Source: Lachnospiraceae bacterium
GTDB lineage: Bacteria > Bacillota > Clostridia > Lachnospirales > Lachnospiraceae
Reading direction: 5' to 3'
Length of the DNA stretch: 37,231 bases
Assembly (NCBI GenBank): GCA_910574865.1
Contig: CAJTDN010000027.1
Location: 1-37,231 of the forward strand
Part shown: positions 9,201 to 16,969 of the stretch, one piece after another
Layout: every line of letters starts with the position of its first letter
Position numbering within the stretch: the first letter of the stretch is position 1
Made by a program: the position numbers and the translations under genes
The notes under the pieces: generated by a model
What the model was told of the DNA's origin: nothing
Database searches by the model: none
What the model saw: only the letters and a program-made list of their open reading frames with translations

Positions 9201-12057
9201 TGCTTACAATGGCGCGGGCGAGCGTGTGGCCATGCAGGACGTGACCGGAAAGAGCATTTACGAGTACGACGCGCTGGGGCGACTTTCCAAGGTGGCGAAC
9301 GGCTCCGGCAAGGAAGTGGGTTATGTATATGGCGAGGCCGACAACCTGGCGGCGGTCGTCTACCCGGACGGCACTCAGGTGTCTTACGAGTATGACCTGA
9401 ATGACAACATTGTGAAAGTGACCGACCGCGAGGGGAAGGCGACGGAGTACACCCACGACGCGTTAAACCGCGTGACGGGAACGGTGCGTCCGAACGGCAC
9501 GAAGACCGAGGTGACTTACGATGCGGAAGACCATGTGACGAAGCTGGTCAACACTTGCGGCGACTGCGGGGCGGTGATTTCTTCTTACGAGTACACCTAC
9601 AACGCGCAGGGGTACATCGTCAGCGAGACGGCCACGGAACTGGTGGCGGGTTCGAGGAAGGATCCAAGCTGGGACGAGTGGTACGGCGGCTGCAGGACCG
9701 GTGCGGCGGGAAGGGCCATTAGTCGGGGTGTGAGTAAGTATCCGAACTGGAACGGGCTTGGCGGGAACGCGAGTGACGAAACGGCCACGGATGGAAATGG
9801 CGATGGAAGTGCGGCTGGTAGCACGGCTATGGATAGTAATGGAAGTGGCCAGGATGGAGCGACAGCTTCTGGTGATGGAAATGCGGCTGGCGGCGCGGCG
9901 GACAAGTGCCACGGGCACAATGAGAAGAGCGTCATGACCAAGCGGACGTATGAGTACAATGACAATTGGGAGCTGACCCGCTGCACGGAGAAGTCGGACG
10001 GTAACAAGACCGTCGTCCATAATTACGAGTATGACAAGGTGGGCAACCGCACAATCTACGAGCGTCTGGAAAACGGCGTGACGAAGGAGCGGTACAAGTA
10101 CGAGTACAACGATGCCAACCAGCTCGTGAAGCGCAAAAACACGCGTATCTGGGGCGACCCGGGGACGACTTACAAGTATGATGGCGACGGCAACCTAGTC
10201 CAGGAGCAGGACTGCACGAACCATGCCGACCCGGTGGAGTACGAGTACACGGCGGAGAACCGTCTTGCGGTCGTGAGCCAGGGGGGCACGGTCCTGATGG
10301 CGGCGATGTACGACGGCGACAACAACCGCGTCTTCCAGATAGACAATACCTACAAGTGGGAGGACTGCTATGGCGACGACGTGCTGATTCCGAAATCCGA
10401 GCGCACGGAGAACGGCGACAGCCCGCAGGAGGAGCTGGCCTCGCTCGTGAAGGGCGGAGTCAACGCCAAGGGTTACACCCTGACGGAGTACGTCAACGAC
10501 GTGAACCGGGAGAACACGGAAGTGCTGGCCGAGTATAAGGCTGATAATACGGTGCGCCAGGCCTATACCTACGGGGAAAGCGGGAACGGTGAGCGAATTG
10601 GCGTGGACAAGGTTGATAAATCCACGGAAACGAGCTACTATATATATGATGGTCGTGGCAACGTGACCGGGCTTATGACAAACGACGGGACGCTCACGAA
10701 CAGCTACACCTACGACCCATACGGCACCTTGACATCAGGCACGGCGGACGCGGTGAACTATTACGGTTACAACGCGGAATCAACGAACACCAAGACCGGC
10801 CTGCAATATTTACGGGCGAGGTACTATGACCCGGAGAACGGGAACTTCACCTCGGAGGACACCGAGGATGGCGAGTTACCATTCCCGCTGACGAGGAATC
10901 GGTATGCGTATGCTCTGAATAACCCGCTGAATTATAAAGATCCGACCGGACATAAGAGCAAGGGAGTAGGAAGAGCGATATCTGGTGCTGCCGGTGGCGT
11001 GATGGGTTCCATCTGGGGCGGCACGAAGACGGTGAAAAAGGTTGACAAGCCGGTGAAGAACATCGCCTCGACTCCGAGAAGGTCGATACAACGGGAGACG
11101 GGCAATGTGTCTGGCGCGGCGAGCGGACATTCTCGGGGTGGAAGCACACCTAGTTCGGCAAGTGGGCATTCCCAAGGCGGAAACCGGCAGGCATCTGGTT
11201 CCACGGGCAACAAGGCTGGGAGCATGGCAGCCGTGGATACGGGAAAACTAGCAGGAATGTCGGGGGTGATTGGGAGGCAAAGGCCGGGTTACAAGGAACA
11301 AATGGCGAGGATGCGGATGGAACGGTCCAAGAGGGTGACATGCGCGGCAGGACAGAAGAATGCGAGCGCAATGGCAAATGCTGGAGTTTGGTCACCAGAT
11401 ATGACACAAGAATTGTGGCAGTTATTCCCCTTATTAACACCAGAGATGCTGGCACTACTTGCGGCTTTGGCACCATGGATTGCGCTTTTTGCGGCGGGAG
11501 TAATGGTGGCGGTGTATATGCCGACCGTGACACATCAAATTAAGCCGACGAAGCACGAAAATGATTCGAAAGCATTAAAGGGAGATGTGTTAGACGCTAA
11601 CGGGCGTGTGATTGCAAAAGCGGGAGGTGGTGCACCAAATCCAAATAGAAATAACAAAAAACTTGCAAAGGATATTTTAAGGACGGCTGTTCAAACGAAA
11701 AATGTCCTGGATTCCTTGGAGAAAGTGGGAGAAGTGGCCGAAAAGGTGGGTCAGGCTGGCTCAGGGAATATGATTGGTGAGTTGGCACAACTTGATAAGC
11801 AAGGATATAAGCACTATAGTGCGGGATATATCGAAAAAAAATATGGATTAAAAAAGGGGCAATATCATAGAGAGATAAAACCACAGATTATTAGTGATTT
11901 GTCAAGTGGAAATTCGCCTTATAAAAAGGAAATGAGAAAAATGGGAAATAATCCAGATATTTATTTATCGGAGGATGGGCGGATTCAAATCGTTTCAACT
12001 GCATATAGTGGAAAATCATTTGAGACAGATTGGTACATAACGGATTATTTGCCATAG
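6187..12057 (+). CDS. Rhs/YD-repeat polymorphic toxin, copy 2 (displaced cassette)
   Basis: A second long YD-repeat core, nearly the same as copy 1 from about nt 7370 onward, including a tract with no difference I can see at 8356-8804. It has no native 5' end. The frame opens inside the immunity gene of copy 1 in a different frame, and clear Rhs sequence starts only near nt 6260, so the stated start is formal and expression is doubtful. Gly/Ser linkers at about 9055-9170 and 9770-9900 are longer than in copy 1. The core ends with NPLNYKDPTGH (about nt 10919-10954). The tip has a low-complexity Gly/Ser segment, a hydrophobic stretch (about nt 11410-11530) and a final domain with the pattern KMGNNPDIYLSEDGRIQIV followed by GKSFETDWYITDYL. 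That looks like a nuclease-type toxin tip, but the family is unassigned. It may serve as an orphan tip donor for recombination with copy 1. Confidence 0.8.
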   Translation: MCSEWTGCFLVRRRIINSNTVVINTDDADGGTTTFAYDKNGNQTKQTDALGNVVTIAYDSMGRVISQGSKEAGTVTFTYDAAGNLTVMTDGAGNTATSEYDVLGRQVRYTDSTGNVLEKSYDLLGNVTETRYADGGAERAVYDALGNVTARTDVLGATFAYRYDAKGRMLSETDGDGRVWSYAYDNNGNLLSVTNPEGGVVASAYDAANRQVSVTDEEGRTAAYEYDGAGRVTKVTNGDGSTQTMKYDANGNLVEGVDGNGNISRYTYNSTNEINSVTDPNGNLTALQYDALGNLEKTVDSLKGETHYAYDSRGNVLEMTDALGRKYAYAYDKTGNHVKTTYPTGDVLSMEYDGEGRLLKVTDVQGLSVEYTYDGLGRTLGAKDGEGHATAWTYDAAGNVTSQTDSLGRVTSYAYDKYGRLLQVTEADGSVTTYEYDVMDRLAAVTDAEGHRTTFAYDKAGNLVSMSEADGAVWQYAYDQINRLVSQTDPLGGTSVYAYDGNGNLIKHTDENGVASSYTYDGNDNLTGVTDGNGNTYTYEYDELDRLIKEVSAMGRVQEYRYDALGNLTKYKDPMELVTEYEYDVAGNMIKEISPKGLETLYGYDKHGNVTSVTDPMGNVTEYGVNLNGNVTKITLPNGGEYRYAYDKAGRITKMTSPLGYEKKLGYDLADNVARESDSLGSVTTYTYDRLHNVTSMTDALDGTSSFGYDAAGNLTTVTDALGRTDTYAYDLAGRLVALADPLGKVTAVTYDPAGNITSLSRPGGRTTSYEYDNNYNLTSVTDPMGYVARALYDKDDWMTQRTDALGQDEKWTYDANGRVTAYTNKKGDTNGYEYDPHGNVITLTDFTGVKSHFEYDENDNLIKVTDPLGNVTKYGYDVMGNMTSYEDARGKVTKYTYDLEGNLTSREDPAGRTEKFGYDEKGRLTSWTMPSGKKVRYDYDKLNNLLEKSYEDAKESEGSGDAGTDGSGSGSGKDEASGSGDGTGNGGGSGNAGDDVKDGLRVTYAYNGAGERVAMQDVTGKSIYEYDALGRLSKVANGSGKEVGYVYGEADNLAAVVYPDGTQVSYEYDLNDNIVKVTDREGKATEYTHDALNRVTGTVRPNGTKTEVTYDAEDHVTKLVNTCGDCGAVISSYEYTYNAQGYIVSETATELVAGSRKDPSWDEWYGGCRTGAAGRAISRGVSKYPNWNGLGGNASDETATDGNGDGSAAGSTAMDSNGSGQDGATASGDGNAAGGAADKCHGHNEKSVMTKRTYEYNDNWELTRCTEKSDGNKTVVHNYEYDKVGNRTIYERLENGVTKERYKYEYNDANQLVKRKNTRIWGDPGTTYKYDGDGNLVQEQDCTNHADPVEYEYTAENRLAVVSQGGTVLMAAMYDGDNNRVFQIDNTYKWEDCYGDDVLIPKSERTENGDSPQEELASLVKGGVNAKGYTLTEYVNDVNRENTEVLAEYKADNTVRQAYTYGESGNGERIGVDKVDKSTETSYYIYDGRGNVTGLMTNDGTLTNSYTYDPYGTLTSGTADAVNYYGYNAESTNTKTGLQYLRARYYDPENGNFTSEDTEDGELPFPLTRNRYAYALNNPLNYKDPTGHKSKGVGRAISGAAGGVMGSIWGGTKTVKKVDKPVKNIASTPRRSIQRETGNVSGAASGHSRGGSTPSSASGHSQGGNRQASGSTGNKAGSMAAVDTGKLAGMSGVIGRQRPGYKEQMARMRMERSKRVTCAAGQKNASAMANAGVWSPDMTQELWQLFPLLTPEMLALLAALAPWIALFAAGVMVAVYMPTVTHQIKPTKHENDSKALKGDVLDANGRVIAKAGGGAPNPNRNNKKLAKDILRTAVQTKNVLDSLEKVGEVAEKVGQAGSGNMIGELAQLDKQGYKHYSAGYIEKKYGLKKGQYHREIKPQIISDLSSGNSPYKKEMRKMGNNPDIYLSEDGRIQIVSTAYSGKSFETDWYITDYLP

Positions 12058-12145
12058 AAAGAAGATATACAAAATACTGAATGAGAGTGGGTACATTCCT
12101 CGTTGCTTGCAACGTACAAATTTATACCGAATGAAGTGGGAGCGA

Positions 12146-12241
12146 GGGGTGTCGGGAAATGATCCCGTCCGCAATATATGGTTATAAATTACGATATGTC
12201 ACAGCATATATTGTAGGCGTACGGTCATTTTCCGACAACCC
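12146..12241. repeat. Long imperfect hairpin in the toxin-immunity gap
   Basis: The 336-nt gap 12058-12393 has no gene. Inside it, 12146-12162 pairs with 12225-12241 (15 of 17 positions, one mismatch being a G-U pair in RNA). An inner stem pairs AATATATG at 12173-12180 with CATATATT at 12205-12212, and CCGT with ACGG between them. A smaller stem CGTTGC/GCAACG lies just upstream near 12100-12115. No U-tract follows, so it is not a normal terminator. It may be a small palindromic insertion or a structured RNA. Confidence 0.6.
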
Positions 12242-12352
12242 AGCATATTTCGGATGTTTTGGTAAGTGGTTTAGAAAAAGTATAAATTTTGAGGAAATAT
12301 AGGGGTGAAAAGGCAGTTTTGTTTGGAAGAAGGGTGAGGAAATTTAGGGGCT

Positions 12353-12375
12353 TTGAGCTTCCGAGAGCACTCAAA
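12353..12375. repeat. Short palindromic motif shared with 25534-25556
   Basis: A 23-base stretch with outer arms TTGAG and CTCAA and a centre of TTCCGAGAG. The reverse complement of 25534-25556 matches it at 20 of 23 positions, the three differences all being transitions. It may be a solo terminal repeat of an insertion element. It lies just upstream of the ribosome binding site of the next gene. Confidence 0.45.
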
Positions 12376-12393
12376 TGATGTTGGAGGTGGAAT

Positions 12394-12900
12394 ATGTCAT
12401 ATGAAATTAATATAATTTCTATAAATCAAAAGAAACCAATATGCTTGAAAGAACGAAATGGAATTTTATTACATAATGAAACAGAAAATTACGAAGTACA
12501 TCGATATGCAAAAATTTGGCCATTTTTTTCGAATGTTGAAGGGATTTTGTATTCAATAATTAAAAAGTGTGGGGAAGATAGTTATAGCGCATACGAACTT
12601 TGCGATTCGAATTTCGATGCGGTTGCCCCTACAGAAGAGCTTTTGGGATGGATTTCAGAAGAAGTAAAAGAAAACTTAACCCCGCTTGTTCTTAAAGATG
12701 AGGGAAGAGATGATGTGATTTATTTTATTCAAAAGATATTGGAAAATTCACCAGAAAAAAGAATTTTATTTCAAACAAGATATGAATGGGGGGATAAAGA
12801 GATAATACTTGGAACTTTGAATATAAAGCAATTTGTAGATATGTTAAAAAATAATAAGGTGTTTTTCAATGTGTGTTATATAGTGGAAGCGGACGTATGA
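12394..12900 (+). CDS. Candidate immunity protein for Rhs copy 2 toxin
   Basis: An AT-rich gene of 168 residues with a good ribosome binding site (GGAGGTGG just before the ATG). The product is soluble and acidic, with no signal peptide, no membrane segment and no family I recognise. Its place after the copy 2 toxin tip and before the next Rhs core is the standard place for an immunity gene. The final five codons and the TGA stop are Rhs core DNA read in a shifted frame: 12888-12900 matches the core sequence at 9945-9957. The native C-terminus has therefore been replaced at the recombination joint. Function by context only; the 336-nt gap to the toxin is longer than usual and contains a hairpin. 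Confidence 0.6.
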   Translation: MSYEINIISINQKKPICLKERNGILLHNETENYEVHRYAKIWPFFSNVEGILYSIIKKCGEDSYSAYELCDSNFDAVAPTEELLGWISEEVKENLTPLVLKDEGRDDVIYFIQKILENSPEKRILFQTRYEWGDKEIILGTLNIKQFVDMLKNNKVFFNVCYIVEADV

Positions 12901-13077
12901 GTACAACGACAACTGGGAGCTGACCCGCTGCACGGAGAAGTCGGACGGTAACAAGACCGTCGTCCACAATTATGAGTATGACAAGGTGGGCAACCGTACA
13001 ATCTATGAGCGTCTGGAGAACGGCGTGACGAAGGAGCGGTATAAGTGCGAATATAACGATGTCAACCAGCTCGTGAA
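12889..13077 (+). pseudogene. Rhs core fragment, left part of copy 3
   Basis: In frame from about nt 12896 this reads YEYNDNWELTRCTEKSDG and on to about YNDVNQLVK, the same core block as copies 1 and 2 (compare 9946-10130). It has no start codon of its own because it was joined to the end of the preceding immunity gene. The frame then enters the 150-nt hairpin insertion and stops at the TGA at 13141-13143. It is a remnant. Confidence 0.8.
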
Positions 13078-13227
13078 ATGTAAGGACATGGCTATGGTTT
13101 GGTCAGGTCTGCGCATTTACTGCGCTGACCGTGCGAAAGAGTGATGGGGATGATAGGGCATATGGCTCATCGCGAAGCGATTTTAATAGCCATATGCCGT
13201 CACAGTTCGGCATTGCCGAGCTGTGAC
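13078..13227. repeat. Triple-hairpin insertion of about 150 nt in Rhs copy 3
   Basis: Comparison with copy 2 (core block around 10120-10145) shows that about 150 nt of foreign sequence replaces a few core bases. It contains three consecutive stems. The first is 13101-13105/13126-13130 with 13111-13115/13121-13125. The second is 13157-13167/13188-13198, an 11-bp perfect stem with an inner ATCGC/GCGAT. The third is 13199-13211/13215-13227, 13 bp with one G-U. No open frame is present. The third stem ends exactly at the resumption of core sequence. It resembles a MITE or a structured RNA element; family unknown. Confidence 0.75.
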
Positions 13228-13325
13228 AAAACACGCGTATCTGGGGCGACCCGGGAACGACGTACAAGTATGATGGTGACGGAAACCTGGTTCAGGAGCA
13301 GGACTGCACGAACCATGCCGACCCG

Positions 13326-14930
13326 GTGAAATATGAGTATACGGCGGAAAACCGTCTGGCGGTCGTGAGCCAGGGCGGCACGGTTCTGATGGCGGCGATG
13401 TACGACGGCGACAACAACCGTGTATTCCAGATAGACAACACTTACAAGTGGGAGGACTGCTATGGCGATGACGTGCTGATTCCGAAGTCCGAGCGGACGG
13501 AGAACGGCGACAGCCCGAAAGAGGAGCTGGCCTCGCTCGTGAAGGGCGGCGCGAACGCCAAGGGATATACACTTACGGAGTACGTCAACGACGTGAACCG
13601 GGAGAACACGGAAGTGCTGTCCGAGTACAAGGCCGATAACACAGTGCGCCAGGTTTATACCTACGGGGAAAGCGGGAACGGCGAGCGAATCGGCGTGGAC
13701 AAGGTTGATAAGTCAACGGAAACGAGTTATTATGTATATGATGGTCGTGGCAGCGTGACCGGGCTTATGACAAACGACGGGAAACTCACGAACAGCTACA
13801 CCTATGATCCATACGGCACCTTGACATCAGGCACGGCGGACGCGGTGAACTATTACGGCTACAACGCGGAATCGACGAACACCAAGACCGGCTTGCAATA
13901 TTTACGGGCGAGGTACTACGACCCGGAGAACGGCAACTTCACCTCGGAGGACACCGAGGACGGGGAACTGCCATTCCCGCTGACGCGGAACCGGTACGTC
14001 TATGCGTTGAACAACCCGCTGAATTACAAAGACCCGACTGGACATAAGAGTAAGGGGGTAGGAAGAGCGATATCTGGTGCTGTCGGCGGCGTGATGGGCT
14101 CCGTCTTTAACAGTACGAAGACGGTGAAAAAGATTGACAAGCCGGTGAAGAACATCGCCTCGTTCCAAAGGAAGTCGGTACAACGGGAGACGGGTAACGC
14201 GTCAGGTGTGGCGAGCGGGTATTCCAAAGGAGGAAACGCATTCGGTTCAACAAGCGGACATTCCAAGGGCGGAAACCTGCCGGCATCTGATTCCGCGGGC
14301 AACAAGGCCGGGAACATGGCATACGGGAATACGGGAAATCTGGCGGGAAAGTCGGGAGTGACCGGAAACCAAAGGCCGGGTTACAAGGAACAAATGGCGA
14401 GGATGCGGATGGAACAGTCCAAGAAGGTGACATGCGCGGCAGGGCAGAAGAATGCAACTGCAGGTGTACTGACTGGTTTGGAATTGGCAGGAGCATTACC
14501 AGGAGCCTTAATATTGCTTGGTGCGGTTGTATTGCTCGTGTTAGGTGGTTTGTTGGTGGGCGAGGCCGCTATTTCGTTTATGGATTGGGCGGATACGGCA
14601 TTAGATTTTATACCAATCTCCATAACACAAGAAACTAAGCCAACGGAGCATGATGGTGGAGACATTGAAGTGTGGTCGGGAGACGTGGTGGATGCTAATG
14701 GGCATGTGGTTTCCTTCGCAGGCGGTGGTAATTTAGAGCCGAATCGCAATAAGAACGACAAGGAACTGATGAAGAAGGCCGTTAAGATATCTGCATCAAT
14801 CGGTGTTGGCATATCCGCTCTGGAAGTGGCTAAAGAGGCTGCTGGAAATGCGATTCAGGGTGGAGCATCAAATCTAATTGATGGGTTGTCACATATTTCT
14901 GATGATGTAGGAGCTTCCTATATAATATAA
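13326..14930 (+). CDS. Rhs C-terminal fragment with truncated toxin tip, copy 3 (probably not functional)
   Basis: An open frame of 534 residues carrying the last part of the Rhs core and a toxin tip. Core frame resumes at 13227 after the hairpin insertion, directly behind a TGA. The GTG at 13326 is just an in-frame codon and no ribosome binding site supports it. The core ends with QYLRARYYDPENGNF and NPLNYKDPTGH (about nt 14001-14043), as in the other copies. The tip shares with copy 2 the segments PGYKEQMARMRME and AAGQKNA, then has its own hydrophobic stretch (about nt 14470-14580). Compared with copy 2, the protein stops where the toxin domain should begin, beside the IS110 element. No immunity gene follows. 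I infer that the insertion removed the toxin end. Confidence 0.75.
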   Translation: MKYEYTAENRLAVVSQGGTVLMAAMYDGDNNRVFQIDNTYKWEDCYGDDVLIPKSERTENGDSPKEELASLVKGGANAKGYTLTEYVNDVNRENTEVLSEYKADNTVRQVYTYGESGNGERIGVDKVDKSTETSYYVYDGRGSVTGLMTNDGKLTNSYTYDPYGTLTSGTADAVNYYGYNAESTNTKTGLQYLRARYYDPENGNFTSEDTEDGELPFPLTRNRYVYALNNPLNYKDPTGHKSKGVGRAISGAVGGVMGSVFNSTKTVKKIDKPVKNIASFQRKSVQRETGNASGVASGYSKGGNAFGSTSGHSKGGNLPASDSAGNKAGNMAYGNTGNLAGKSGVTGNQRPGYKEQMARMRMEQSKKVTCAAGQKNATAGVLTGLELAGALPGALILLGAVVLLVLGGLLVGEAAISFMDWADTALDFIPISITQETKPTEHDGGDIEVWSGDVVDANGHVVSFAGGGNLEPNRNKNDKELMKKAVKISASIGVGISALEVAKEAAGNAIQGGASNLIDGLSHISDDVGASYII

Positions 14931-14954
14931 AGTGTAAAGGGAGTTGATAAAAAA

Positions 14955-15025
14955 AGATACCTCGTGTATAGTTGGATTATTACTGACCTGGCAGTTGGTA
15001 AAATCCAAAAACACAAGAGGTATCT
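14955..15025 (+). promoter_or_regulatory. Hairpin over the transposase ribosome binding site
   Basis: AGATACCTC at 14955-14963 is the exact complement of GAGGTATCT at 15017-15025, with GTGT and ACAC adding to the stem. The 3' arm overlaps AGAGG at 15016-15020, the likely ribosome binding site for the ATG at 15029. Folded RNA would hide the site, a plausible way to keep transposase synthesis low when read-through comes from outside. Confidence 0.6.
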
Positions 15026-15028
15026 AAG

Positions 15029-16468
15029 ATGAATAGTAAAGCAAAGAAGACAAAAAAGCAAGCAGTTATTAACAATTCCACGTTAAATATTCTCTCAAAG
15101 GAGGAAATGGCCAGAAGAATCGCCCTGGTTCAGGAAGGCATGAAGGCCTCGACTTGGCGGGAATTGGAAACAAACGGCAAATTCACAAAGAATGACAAGC
15201 TCACGTTCATCAGCGATGACATGCTTATCCTTGGATGCGACATCGGCAGCGAGACGCATTATGTGAGGGCCATTGATTCCAGGGGGCGGGAACTGAGCAA
15301 GGACGCGTTACCGTTCAGCAACAGCTCGGAAGGTTTCCAGAACGCGAAGGCCTGGGCTTTGGAACTGGCCGCCGCGAATGGCAAGCATCAGATTGTGCTC
15401 GGCCTTGAGCCGACGGGGCACTACTGGTTCTGCCTTGCGGCATGGATGGTTTCCAACAATATCAGCGTCGTGCAGGTGAACCCGTACGCGGTGAAGCAGA
15501 CAAAGGAGCTTGAGGACAACAGCCAGCGCAAGGACGACCGGAAAGACCCGAAACTGATTGCGAACCTCGTGAAGGACGGGAATTATGGCATGCCATATCT
15601 GCCGGAAGGCCTGTACGCGGAGATGCGGAGGCTGTCAATGCTGCGGGACCAGTTGACGGAAGACAAGACCAGGAACGTCAACCGTCTGCACAGGGAGATG
15701 AAAATTTACTTCCCGGAATACATGGACGCATTCGGGAAGCCGGACGGGGCGTTCGCCCTGGAAGTCTTGAAAGTGGCCCCGTTCCCGGAGGACATCGTGG
15801 GATTAGGCGCGGACGGCCTGAAAGAAATCTGGCATGGTGCAAAGCTGCGCGGGCGAGGCTACAGCAAGGCGGAGCAGATTGTCCGGTACGCAGAGGAAAG
15901 CGTCGGCCTTACGCAGGGGACGGACGGGGGAAGGAGGGCGGTCAGAATCTTTGCGGAGCAGATAGAGTCCTTGTCGGAGACGCTGGATGAAATCGAGGCG
16001 GAGCTTCACCGGAAGTTCCGGGAAATTCCTTATGCGGAGAACGTCCTGGAAATCAGGGGCATCGGTGAAAACATTCTGGCAGGGATCCTGGCTGAGACGG
16101 GGGACATCACCCGGTTTGATAATGCCGGCGAGATTCAGAAACTAAGCGGTCTCGGGTTGGTGGCCTGCAGTTCCGGCAAGCACAAGGGGGAGACCAAAAT
16201 CAGCCACCGTGGCCGCAAGAGGCTGAGGTACTGGCTGTTCCAGGCGGCAAAGTCGGCGGTATCCCATGCGGAGGAATTCAAGGAACTGCATGCGTATTAT
16301 ACGACGAGGAAAAATAATCCGCTCAAGAAGATGCAGTTATTGGTTGTGATAGCATGCAAGCTCCTCAGGATTATCTTTACGATTTTGAGAACGGGCCGGA
16401 GATACGACCCAGGGAAGATGCTTAAGGATATCAAGCGTCCAGGATGTGCTGTGGCGCGGGCGGCATAA
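15029..16468 (+). CDS. IS110-family transposase (DEDD recombinase)
   Basis: The product is 479 residues, somewhat long for the family because of an N-terminal extension of about 65 residues. The RuvC-like DEDD domain shows Asp in GCDIGSETHYV, Glu in LGLEPTGHYW and the pair of Asp in RKDDRKDPKLIA. The C-terminal Tnp20 domain has IRGIGENILAGILAE, a helix-hairpin-helix-like stretch, and SSGKHKGETKISHRGRKRLR, whose serine pair includes the expected catalytic serine. The family moves DNA through a circular intermediate guided by a structured bridge RNA encoded in a non-coding end. The gene appears intact. ATG at 15029 is supported by AGAGG eight bases upstream. Confidence 0.93.
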   Translation: MNSKAKKTKKQAVINNSTLNILSKEEMARRIALVQEGMKASTWRELETNGKFTKNDKLTFISDDMLILGCDIGSETHYVRAIDSRGRELSKDALPFSNSSEGFQNAKAWALELAAANGKHQIVLGLEPTGHYWFCLAAWMVSNNISVVQVNPYAVKQTKELEDNSQRKDDRKDPKLIANLVKDGNYGMPYLPEGLYAEMRRLSMLRDQLTEDKTRNVNRLHREMKIYFPEYMDAFGKPDGAFALEVLKVAPFPEDIVGLGADGLKEIWHGAKLRGRGYSKAEQIVRYAEESVGLTQGTDGGRRAVRIFAEQIESLSETLDEIEAELHRKFREIPYAENVLEIRGIGENILAGILAETGDITRFDNAGEIQKLSGLGLVACSSGKHKGETKISHRGRKRLRYWLFQAAKSAVSHAEEFKELHAYYTTRKNNPLKKMQLLVVIACKLLRIIFTILRTGRRYDPGKMLKDIKRPGCAVARAA

Positions 16469-16489
16469 GACAGAGAGGTGGAAAAACAT

Positions 16490-16860
16490 CATATCCTCCA
16501 GCGCCCTGCCGAACGGCTGTCGGTAAAACAGCGGCTGGGCAGGGTCCTGGAGAAGGGAACCCGTTAACGATGTCGTGGAGGACACGGCACCAGTACCAAC
16601 AGACAGGCAAAGCGATGGCGGCATGGCGTCCACTGAACAACCGGTGCAGCCAGAGGGATGCCAGGTCAGTAGTGATTTAACAGCAAAACAAGAGCCGTAG
16701 CCAGCGGTAGTGTTCTCCGTGGGGCATGACCCCGTTTGAAAGCTTGGCTGGCACTCGGTGTATGGATAGGTGGGACGAAGGAAGTTGGGACACGATCCCC
16801 ATAGACACGGGAGGTTCACCGCCATAGTTGAACGGAGGGAAAATGGCCTTTATAGAGCAC
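16490..16860 (+). ncRNA. Structured right-end non-coding region, candidate bridge RNA
   Basis: The stretch after the transposase has no gene. It starts with a strong hairpin: CTCCAG 16496-16501 pairs with CTGGAG 16547-16552, CCCTGCC 16504-16510 with GGCAGGG 16538-16544, and GCTGT 16516-16520 with ACAGC 16528-16532. Further GC-rich sequence without open frames continues to about 16850. In the IS1111 branch of IS110 elements the bridge RNA lies downstream of the transposase, so this is the place to expect it. Its boundaries and loops are not resolved here. Confidence 0.45.
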
Positions 16861-16969
16861 AGACAATGGACGCTCTATTTCCCCATACCCATCTATCGAC
16901 TATTCAGTACCAGATACGATGATATCCATCACCATTGACTCTTGTTTAAGAGGTATAAGAATACGTCAA

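Noticed and set aside
10356-10538. Small plus-strand frame inside Rhs copy 2
   Set aside because: It is an out-of-frame shadow of the core with no start signal.
13078-13227. Reading the triple-hairpin insertion as a retron RNA or an integron attC site
   Set aside because: No reverse transcriptase or integrase is nearby and the stems do not match those layouts.
16444-16825. Open frames on both strands after the IS110 transposase
   Set aside because: They overlap the strong hairpin and show no conserved protein pattern; the region is better explained as structured non-coding DNA.
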